NCBI GenBank assembly: GCA_036568605.1
Contig: DATCSE010000186.1
Coordinates: 1-5,002 of the forward strand
DNA: 5,002 nucleotides
Origin: DATCSE01 sp036568605
GTDB lineage: Bacteria; Pseudomonadota; Gammaproteobacteria; Burkholderiales; Burkholderiaceae_C
Direction: 5' to 3'
The notes beneath the pieces are model-generated. The model ran no database searches, was not told the DNA's origin, and was given only the letters and a program-made list of their open reading frames with translations. A program made the position numbers and the translations under genes. This document shows positions 1-4,682 of this stretch, in pieces; position 1 is the first letter of the stretch; every line of letters starts with the position of its first letter.

Positions 1-99
1 GGTCGCGAGCCAGATGTCGTCGTCGCAGACGAAGGCGATCGTGTCGCCACGCAGGCTGGGGTTGCGCAGGTAGGCGCGTGCAGAAGCGTGTGAATCCAT
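1..99 (-). CDS. N-terminus of a probable tricorn-type S41 peptidase (partial, runs off the left edge)
   Basis: Reading the minus strand from the ATG at 99 to the window edge gives 33 residues without a stop. They include YLRNPSLRGDTIAFV (residues 10-24) followed by CDDDIWLAT. A short aromatic-Arg-x-Pro segment, then GD-(T/R)-(I/V)-x-FV and an acidic D-D-(I/L)-W, is the typical opening of the beta-propeller that starts tricorn-protease-like S41 peptidases, which degrade peptides. The protease and PDZ domains would lie outside the window, so the enzymatic assignment is inferred. No signal peptide is seen, which suggests a cytosolic protein. An in-frame ATG 15 codons upstream (144) is an alternative start; neither start has a good Shine-Dalgarno, but the propeller motif begins soon after 99. 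The gene is divergent from the transporter. Confidence 0.6.
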   Translation of the reverse strand, partial: MDSHASARAYLRNPSLRGDTIAFVCDDDIWLAT

Positions 100-261
100 G
101 GTGGGTGTGCCAGGGCTATGAGATGAGGAAAGGTCGCCCAGCATACGGCGTAGATGTCGCCGGGCCGTCCGTCGGGCAGCGTATCGAAACGCGTCCGCGG
201 TTCGCGGGAAATCCCCAACATCGCGCCGGCGGATCTTGCCTACATTTCTTGTCAGCCATCT

Positions 262-271
262 TTGTATGCAA
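262..271. promoter_or_regulatory. Candidate FCD-GntR operator upstream of the transporter
   Basis: TTGTATGCAA differs at one position from TTGTATACAA, an inverted repeat of the type bound by several FCD-subfamily GntR regulators. Four of its five base pairs are symmetric. It lies about 40 bases upstream of the transporter start, in the expected promoter zone, and the transporter is followed by an FCD-GntR gene. Binding by that protein is an inference from position and motif. Confidence 0.4.
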
Positions 272-298
272 GCTTGTGATCCAGTGAAGATCCAGACC

Positions 299-303
299 AG
301 GAG
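299..303 (+). promoter_or_regulatory. Ribosome binding site of the transporter gene
   Basis: AGGAG lies six bases before the ATG at 310. It is the strongest Shine-Dalgarno in this area and fixes that start. Confidence 0.8.
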
Positions 304-309
304 AGTTCC

Positions 310-1653
310 ATGCCTCGTTTCCTTCGCTCGCTGTTCGGCCAGGTCGTGCTGGCGCTGGTCATCGGTGTCGTGCTCGGGCTCGCCGCCCCGGCGCTGGCCG
401 TCCAGCTCAAGCCGCTGGGCGACGGCTTCATCAAGCTGATCAAGATGATCATCCCGGTGCTGGTGTTCTGCGTGGTCGTGCACGGCATCGCCGGGGCCGG
501 CGACCTGAAGCGCGTCGGGCGGGTCGGCGTGAAGTCGCTGATCTACTTCGAGGTCGTGACCTCGATCGCGCTGGCGCTGGGCCTGCTGCTCGCGTTCGTG
601 TTCCAGCCCGGCGCGGGGATGAACGTCGACCCGCGCCAGCTCGACGCGGCTGCGATGGGCGCCTACGCGGACAACGCGAGCAAGCTGACCGGCGGCGGCA
701 CAGTCGAGTTCCTGATGAAGCTGATTCCGGCCACCGTGGTCGACGCGTTCGCGAAGGGTGACGTGCTGCAGGTGCTGCTGTTCGCGGTGCTGTTCGGCTG
801 CGCGTTGAGCCTGCTGGGCCAGCGCGCCGAGCGCGTGACCGGCTTCATCGACGAGCTGTCGCACGTGCTGTTCAAGGTCATGGGCATCCTGATCAAGCTC
901 GCACCGCTGGGCGTGCTGGGCGCGATTGCGTTCACGGTCGGCAAGTACGGCATCGGCTCGCTGAAGCAGCTGGGCATGCTGGTGGTGCTGTTCTATGCGG
1001 CGGTGCTGATCTTCGTGTTCGTCGTGCTGGGGCTGATCATGCGGGTCGCCGGATTCAGCATCTGGAAGCTGCTGCGCTACCTGCGCGAGGAGCTCGCGGT
1101 GGTGTTCGCGACCACGTCGTCCGACAGCGTGCTGCCGCAGATCATGGCCAAGCTGCGCCGCATGGGCATCCGCGACTCCACCGTCGGCCTCGTGATCCCG
1201 ACCGGCTACTCGTTCAACCTCGATGCGTTCTCGATCTACATCACGCTGGCCGCGGTGTTCATCGCGCAGGCGACCAACACGCCGATCTCGATGACCGACC
1301 TGCTGACCATCCTCGCGGTCTCGCTGGTCACGTCCAAGGGCGCGCACGGCGTGCCGGGCTCGGCGATCGTCGTGCTGGCGGCGACCTTGCATGCGATCCC
1401 GGCGATCCCGGCGATCGGGCTGGTGCTGGTGCTGTCGGTCGACTGGTTCATGGGCATCGCGCGCGCGCTCGGCAACCTGATCGGCAACTGCGTCGCGACC
1501 GTCGCGGTCGCGGCCTGGGAGGGCGACATCGACCGGCAGCGTGCCCGCGACGTGCTCGACGGCCGCATCACCTCGGATGAGCTCGAGGCGCTCGACGAGG
1601 CGGCCGAGCCCGAGCCGGCCGTTGCCCCGCTGCGGCCGCGCGCCGCGGGCTGA
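310..1653 (+). CDS. DAACS-family sodium- or proton-coupled carboxylate transporter, DctA-like
   Basis: This 447-residue inner-membrane protein belongs to the dicarboxylate/amino acid:cation symporter family, which imports C4-dicarboxylates, glutamate or aspartate; E. coli DctA is slightly shorter. The sequence shows hydrophobic segments throughout to about residue 402, KMIIPVLVF (45-53), the HP1 serine-rich motif TTSSDS (268-273), then GLVIPTGYSFNLD (293-305), SIYITLAAVFIAQATN (308-323), the HP2 segment TSKGAHGVPGS (341-351) and the last helix with D378, R385, N389 and N393. Arg385 matches the arginine that binds the substrate side-chain carboxylate in GltPh. Oddly, the conserved N-x-D-G-T motif reads NLDAF (303-307), so the exact substrate is uncertain. 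The tail after about 404 is charged and proline/alanine-rich. A strong ribosome binding site supports the start. The GntR gene downstream, 47 bases away, probably shares its regulation. The family is sure; the substrate and the name dctA are not. Confidence 0.93.
   Translation: MPRFLRSLFGQVVLALVIGVVLGLAAPALAVQLKPLGDGFIKLIKMIIPVLVFCVVVHGIAGAGDLKRVGRVGVKSLIYFEVVTSIALALGLLLAFVFQPGAGMNVDPRQLDAAAMGAYADNASKLTGGGTVEFLMKLIPATVVDAFAKGDVLQVLLFAVLFGCALSLLGQRAERVTGFIDELSHVLFKVMGILIKLAPLGVLGAIAFTVGKYGIGSLKQLGMLVVLFYAAVLIFVFVVLGLIMRVAGFSIWKLLRYLREELAVVFATTSSDSVLPQIMAKLRRMGIRDSTVGLVIPTGYSFNLDAFSIYITLAAVFIAQATNTPISMTDLLTILAVSLVTSKGAHGVPGSAIVVLAATLHAIPAIPAIGLVLVLSVDWFMGIARALGNLIGNCVATVAVAAWEGDIDRQRARDVLDGRITSDELEALDEAAEPEPAVAPLRPRAAG
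1393..1419 (+). repeat. Three 9-base tandem units within the transporter gene
   Basis: GCGATCCCG occurs twice in tandem, followed by a third unit, GCGATCGGG, with two changes. It encodes AIPAIPAIG (residues 362-370), the loop between HP2 and the last transmembrane helix, where DctA has a non-repeated sequence of similar length. It is short and in frame, so it could vary by slippage without breaking the gene. Confidence 0.6.
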
Positions 1654-1681
1654 GCGGCGGAACGGAACCGCGCTCACCGGG

Positions 1682-1690
1682 TGCTACGCT
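1682..1690 (+). promoter_or_regulatory. Possible extended -10 promoter element for the GntR gene
   Basis: TGCTACGCT has the TG-N extension followed by TACGCT, a plausible -10 hexamer. It ends ten bases before the ATG at 1701, so a transcript from it would have almost no leader. No -35 element is evident. This would fit the lack of a Shine-Dalgarno before the ATG, but the gene may simply be read from the transporter transcript. Confidence 0.25.
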
Positions 1691-1700
1691 CGCGACCCCT

Positions 1701-2405
1701 ATGGCCACGCAAACCGAAATCGCGCAGCGCGTCGTCGAGTCCATCCTCGCGCAGAAGCTCAAGCCGGGCGAACGGCTGGGCGAGCAGGAGCTTGCCGACA
1801 TGTTCGGCGTCAGCCGCACGCTGGTGCGCGAGGCACTGATGCAGCTGCAGGCGCGCGGTTTCGTCGACGTGCGGTCGCGCAAGGGCTGGTTCGTCGTCGA
1901 GCCGTCGATCGAGCAGGCGCGCGATGCGTTCGCGGCGCGGCGCGCAGTCGAGTCGGGGATGCTGCGCGAGTCGAGTCTGGTGCACGAGGCCGGGCGGCCA
2001 CTGCAGACCGTCGTGCGGCGGCTGCGCGAGCATGTGCGCGAGGAGAAGCAGGCGGTCGAAGGCGGCGACGTCGCGACCCGCACCTTCCTGCTGGCGGACT
2101 TCCACGTCTGCCTGGCCGAGTGCCTGGGCCACGGCGTGCTGTGCAACCTGCTGCGCGACCTGACCGCCCGTACCACGCTGGTCGCATCGCTGTACCAGTC
2201 GACGCACGACGCGCGCCAGTCGTGCGCTGACCACGAGCGCATCGTCGCCGCGATCGCGCAGGGCAAGGCCGAGGCGGCAGCCAAGCTGATGCTCGAGCAC
2301 ATCGGCGGCGTCGAGGATGCGCTGGGGCAATCGGCTGCGACCGATCCGCGCGAGCGGCTGCGCGCGTCGCTGGCGCCGCTGGCTCTCGCGACGCCGCGCG
2401 GCTGA
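1701..2405 (+). CDS. GntR-family transcriptional regulator, FadR/FCD subfamily
   Basis: The 234-residue protein has the usual two-part build. An N-terminal winged helix-turn-helix (about 5-68) carries the GntR signature GEQELADMFGVSRTLVREAL (27-46) and the wing GFVDVRSRKGWFVV. An all-helical FCD ligand-binding domain follows (about 72-210). In FCD proteins an Asp and three His often bind a metal that helps hold a carboxylic-acid ligand; here H135, H178 and H200 sit at the expected places. The usual D-x3-H reads L131-x3-H135, with an Asp at 133 instead, so metal binding may be altered. Such regulators usually repress neighbouring catabolic or transport genes until a small organic acid binds, so the transporter upstream is the likely target. 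No good Shine-Dalgarno precedes the ATG; the start is chosen because the winged helix begins right after it. Confidence 0.92.
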   Translation: MATQTEIAQRVVESILAQKLKPGERLGEQELADMFGVSRTLVREALMQLQARGFVDVRSRKGWFVVEPSIEQARDAFAARRAVESGMLRESSLVHEAGRPLQTVVRRLREHVREEKQAVEGGDVATRTFLLADFHVCLAECLGHGVLCNLLRDLTARTTLVASLYQSTHDARQSCADHERIVAAIAQGKAEAAAKLMLEHIGGVEDALGQSAATDPRERLRASLAPLALATPRG

Positions 2406-2451
2406 GAGAGCGACGCCCCGGCTGCTCGGACGAACAGCGGTCGCACGCGTT
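2406..2451. other. Short convergent gap between the gntR-like and lysR-like genes
   Basis: The two genes end 46 bases apart, tail to tail. The gap holds only weak pairing (GCTG with CAGC, flanked by CGAC and GTCG) and no run of T on either strand, so no classical intrinsic terminator is seen. Confidence 0.5.
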
Positions 2452-3360
2452 TCAGCGTACCGATTGCCACCACTGCGGCCCGAACTGCTCCTGCAGGAAC
2501 GCAATGAAGGTCGTGACCTTGGACGGCACCAGCTTCGGTGACGGAAACACCGCGTGCATCTCCTGCGCGGGCAGCGCGTAGTCGGTCAGCAGCGGCTTGA
2601 TCGCGCCCTCGCGCACCGAGGTGCCGGCCACATACCACGGCAGGATTGCGAGGCCGAAGCCGTCGCGCGCGGCGGCCAGCAGCACCGACAGGTTGTTCGA
2701 GCGCAGCGGGCCGTGCACCGGGACGGCGGTCTCGTGGCCGGGGCCGCCGGTGAAGCGCCAGCGATCGTCGCCCTGCACGCTGCTGTAGATCAGGCAGGCG
2801 TGCTGGGCCACGTCCGCCGGTGTCTTCGGTGCGGGATGGCGCTTCAGGTAGTCGGGCGAGGCGACCAGCACCCAAGGGTTCGTGCCGAGGTAACGCGCGC
2901 CCAGCGAGGAATCAGCGAGGCTGCCCATGCGGATCGCGACGTCGATGCCTTGCTCGACCAGGTTCACATAGCGGTCGTCGAAGCTCACGTCGATCGAGAC
3001 CTCGGGGTGGCGACGCATGAACGCCATCACCAGCGGCGTCAGCACGCGCCGGCCGAACGCGACCGACGTGCTGATGCGCAACTGCCCGCCGACGCGCGCC
3101 TGCAGCAGCGACGCGAGGTTGTCGGCCTCCTCGAGCTCGCGCTGGATCGCCTTGCACTTCTCGTAGTACAGCGCGCCGATCTCGGTCGCGCTGACGCCGC
3201 GCGTGTTGCGGTTCAGCAGCCGCGCGCCCAGCCGCGCCTCGACGGCGGCGACATGCTTGGTCGCGGTCGGCTGCGTGACGCCGAGGTCGGCGGAGGCTTT
3301 CGAGAAGCTGCCGGTTTCGACGATGCGGACGAAGAGTTGTACGCCGGTGATGCGATCCAT
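2452..3360 (-). CDS. LysR-family transcriptional regulator, CrgA-like
   Basis: The 302-residue length is typical of LysR regulators. The N-terminal helix-turn-helix (about 1-60) opens with MDRITGVQLFVRIVETGSFS, followed by ASADLGVTQPTATKHVAAVE with the recognition helix, and LLNRNTRGVSATEIG. The rest is a periplasmic-binding-protein-like effector domain, starting near LRISTSVAFGRRVLTPLV and including the GIDVAIRMG segment, in the style of the CrgA/DsdC-like subgroup. The effector is unknown. It starts five bases after the stop of the upstream nuclease gene and its nearest GGAGG (3376-3380) is 15 bases away, longer than usual, so translation may depend on coupling. In many relatives a LysR gene lies divergent to gcl; here gcl is the next gene beyond the nuclease, making it the probable target. 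The start matches the family exactly. Confidence 0.94.
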   Translation of the reverse strand: MDRITGVQLFVRIVETGSFSKASADLGVTQPTATKHVAAVEARLGARLLNRNTRGVSATEIGALYYEKCKAIQRELEEADNLASLLQARVGGQLRISTSVAFGRRVLTPLVMAFMRRHPEVSIDVSFDDRYVNLVEQGIDVAIRMGSLADSSLGARYLGTNPWVLVASPDYLKRHPAPKTPADVAQHACLIYSSVQGDDRWRFTGGPGHETAVPVHGPLRSNNLSVLLAAARDGFGLAILPWYVAGTSVREGAIKPLLTDYALPAQEMHAVFPSPKLVPSKVTTFIAFLQEQFGPQWWQSVR

Positions 3361-3365
3361 GCGGG

Positions 3366-4454
3366 TCAGGCGTCGCCTCCGACGCCCCCTCCGACGTTGC
3401 CTTCGCCGTCGCCGACCTTCGTGGACAGGCGCTGCCGCGCAACGGCGATCGACTCGTGCAGCTTGGCCTGCAACGCTTCGCGCGGCGGCAGTACGGTCAG
3501 GTATTCAGCGACATGGATGCCGCTTTTGTCGATCTCGAGAAGCTCGATCTGCTCGTGCTTCTTGCCGGCACAGAGAACGATGCCCAGCGGAGGCTCCTCG
3601 CCCGGCTCCTGCTCGTGACGAGACAACCAACGCAGGTAGAGTTCCATCTGACTCTTGTACTCGGCCTTGAACGCGCCGAGCTTCAACTCGACGGCAACCA
3701 GCCGCTTCAGCTTGCGGTTGTAGAACAGCAGGTCGAGGTAGAAGTCTTCGTCGTCGATGAGCATGCGCTTCTGTCTCGCTACGAAGCTGAAGCCGGCGCC
3801 GAGTTCCAACAGGAAGTGCTCGATCTCGCGCAAGATCGCATCCTCCAGGTCGCGTTCCAGATAACGGTCGTTCAGACCAAGGAAATCGAGTACGTATGGA
3901 TCCTTGAGCAGCAGCTCCGGCGTGATCTGCTGCTGTTCATGGAGCTGCGCCAGGTCATGCCGGATCGTCGCGTCGGGCTGCCGCGAAATCGCGCTGCGCT
4001 CGTACAGCATCGAGTTCAGGCGTTCTTGCAGTTGGCGCGATGACCAGCGTTCAAGCCGCGCCAGGCCGGCATAGAAGTCGCGCTTGAGCGGATCGTCGAT
4101 GTAGATCAGCGTCTTGATGTGCGTCCAGCTCAATTCGCTCCGCAGTGCGGAGACACTGGCCTCATCAGGGAAAGTCTCCGCAGCGCGGAGACAATGCCGC
4201 AGCTGCTTCTCGCTCCAGCCACGACCATAGTCGGCGGTCAGATGACGCGCCAGGGTGGCAATGACCTGCCCGCCGTATTCGGCCCGCGCCTCGTCGTTCA
4301 GGACTTCCCGCCGGATGCGTCGGCCAATCTGCCAGTACAGCAGTGTCAGTTCGGCATTCACCGCGGCAGCTGCGCGGCGACGCGCAGCATCGATCAGTTG
4401 CCGGATTTCCGCCAGAAGCGGTGCCGGATCTGCAGGCGGGATGACGGATCTCAT
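3366..4454 (-). CDS. YhcG/DUF1016-family PD-(D/E)XK nuclease-like protein
   Basis: From the ATG at 4454 the protein has 362 residues, normal for the family. The N-terminal DUF1016_N region (about 12-160) carries NAELTLLYWQIGRRI (33-47), YGRGWSEKQLRHCLRAAETFP (76-96), ELSWTH (107-112) and DDPLKRDFYA (120-129). The C-terminal nuclease-like domain (about 180-345) has DPYVLDFLGL (185-194), FYLDLLFYN (238-246) with D241, and AVELKLG (254-260) giving E256-x-K258, the expected PD-(D/E)XK catalytic set. Family members are predicted DNA nucleases, often near restriction or other mobile defence genes; cellular function is not settled. The tail (348-362) is glycine-rich. An in-frame ATG at 4601 would add 49 residues without family resemblance and would overlap the regulatory region, so 4454 is preferred, although neither has a clear Shine-Dalgarno. 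Hand counts of several 60-base lines give 53-63% GC against mostly 65-70% in flanking genes, suggesting acquisition. Confidence 0.9.
   Translation of the reverse strand: MRSVIPPADPAPLLAEIRQLIDAARRRAAAAVNAELTLLYWQIGRRIRREVLNDEARAEYGGQVIATLARHLTADYGRGWSEKQLRHCLRAAETFPDEASVSALRSELSWTHIKTLIYIDDPLKRDFYAGLARLERWSSRQLQERLNSMLYERSAISRQPDATIRHDLAQLHEQQQITPELLLKDPYVLDFLGLNDRYLERDLEDAILREIEHFLLELGAGFSFVARQKRMLIDDEDFYLDLLFYNRKLKRLVAVELKLGAFKAEYKSQMELYLRWLSRHEQEPGEEPPLGIVLCAGKKHEQIELLEIDKSGIHVAEYLTVLPPREALQAKLHESIAVARQRLSTKVGDGEGNVGGGVGGDA
3376..3396 (-). repeat. Two 9-base direct repeats encoding the glycine-rich nuclease tail
   Basis: CGTCGGAGG (minus strand) occurs at 3388-3396 and again at 3376-3384, 12 bases apart. 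It encodes part of the Gly-Val-Gly-Gly tail and also contains GGAGG sequences that could act as distant ribosome binding sites for the LysR gene. Confidence 0.5.
4138..4155. repeat. Palindromic repeat copy 1 inside the nuclease gene
   Basis: CTCCGCAGTGCGGAGACA on the plus strand matches the second copy at 4176-4193 in 17 of 18 bases. Positions 4138-4152 form a palindrome with seven-base arms (CTCCGCA, TGCGGAG) around a single G. On the coding strand it is read as ValSerAlaLeuArgSer, a different frame from the other copy. Confidence 0.8.
4174..4193. repeat. Palindromic repeat copy 2 inside the nuclease gene
   Basis: Positions 4174-4192 form a perfect inverted repeat with eight-base arms GTCTCCGC and GCGGAGAC around AGC. 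Bases 4176-4193 repeat copy 1 with one change (T to C at the centre), 38 bases away start to start. It is read as CysLeuArgAlaAlaGlu on the coding strand. Confidence 0.8.
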
Positions 4455-4540
4455 CGCGGGTGAATCAATGGACGGCGCAATGTCGCTTGGGCTTGTCGGA
4501 ACCCATGGGGCGCAGGGCAGGTCGGATCGTAGCGGACGCT

Positions 4541-4566
4541 GCGCGCCCGAGCCGTCTGGGGCGTGC
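4541..4566. repeat. Inverted repeat upstream of gcl
   Basis: GCGCGCCC (4541-4548) can pair with GGGCGTGC (4559-4566) over eight pairs, one of them G-U, around a ten-base loop. There is no T run after it on either strand, so it is not a typical terminator. It may be chance in GC-rich DNA. Confidence 0.35.
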
Positions 4567-4581
4567 GCGGGACCGATCTGC

Positions 4582-4596
4582 ATTCCACCAAGGAAT
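4582..4596. promoter_or_regulatory. Candidate LysR-type binding box controlling gcl
   Basis: ATTCC-ACCAA-GGAAT is a perfect 5-5-5 inverted repeat containing T-N11-A, the classical LysR recognition pattern (T at 4583, A at 4595). Flanking TGC and GCA nearly extend the symmetry. Its centre is about 94 bases before the gcl ATG, which would put it near -65 of a transcript starting around 4654. It is AT-rich relative to its surroundings. The LysR protein of this window is the obvious candidate ligand, but this is inferred. Confidence 0.5.
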
Positions 4597-4669
4597 AGCA
4601 CTTATCTCCTGGCTTCGCTTCTCCCCGGGGCCTCCGCGCGCGACCATTCCGCCCAGTTGAAAAACCAGC

Positions 4670-4675
4670 AAGGAG
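4670..4675 (+). promoter_or_regulatory. Ribosome binding site of gcl
   Basis: AAGGAG lies seven bases before the ATG at 4683, an ideal placement that fixes the gcl start. Confidence 0.85.
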
Positions 4676-4682
4676 ACCCGCA

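Larger units (their letters stand above)
100..309. promoter_or_regulatory. Divergent intergenic region between the peptidase gene and the transporter gene
   Basis: This 210-base stretch has no convincing gene. It must carry promoters for both flanking genes. The half next to the transporter (about 236-280) is visibly more AT-rich than its surroundings and holds TTGCCT (236-241), TTGTCA (249-254), a near-palindrome TTGTATGCAA (262-271) and the overlapping perfect palindrome CAAGCTTG (269-276). I could not pair a -35 and a -10 at standard spacing with confidence. I also looked for a sigma-54 site, as known for some dctA genes, and found none with correct GG-N10-GC spacing. Confidence 0.5.
4455..4682. 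promoter_or_regulatory. Divergent regulatory region between the nuclease-lysR unit and gcl
   Basis: These 228 bases hold no supported gene. They must carry the promoter of gcl on the plus strand and probably that of the nuclease-LysR unit on the minus strand. Visible elements are a hairpin (4541-4566), a symmetric LysR-type box (4582-4596), the short palindrome CCCCGGGG (4623-4630) and the gcl ribosome binding site (4670-4675). No strong sigma-70 hexamer pair stands out for gcl, as expected for an activator-dependent promoter. Confidence 0.6.

Noticed and set aside
225..245. Possible sigma-54 promoter upstream of the transporter
   Set aside because: GG and GC elements are present but separated by eight bases rather than ten, and the rest of the consensus is missing.
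78..287. Small plus-strand frame of 69 codons upstream of the transporter
   Set aside because: It has no ribosome binding site and no recognisable motif. It overlaps the start of the peptidase gene and the transporter promoter zone.
2406..2451. Intrinsic terminator between the convergent genes
   Set aside because: Pairing is weak and interrupted, and no T run follows on either strand.
1568..2875. Long open frame of 435 codons on the minus strand
   Set aside because: It lies opposite the GntR gene and partly over the LysR gene. Its product is Arg/Ala/Ser-rich with no recognisable domain, as expected of a GC-rich antisense shadow.
2554..3618. Open frame of 354 codons on the plus strand
   Set aside because: It is antisense to the LysR gene and to the end of the nuclease gene, which have clear family motifs; its product is low-complexity and unlike any known protein.
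3456..4043. Open frame of 195 codons on the plus strand within the nuclease gene
   Set aside because: It mirrors the nuclease coding strand and has no ribosome binding site or recognisable motif.
4455..4601. 49-residue N-terminal extension of the nuclease from an ATG at 4601
   Set aside because: The extension has no family resemblance, has no Shine-Dalgarno and would run through the LysR box. The conserved domain begins soon after the ATG at 4454.
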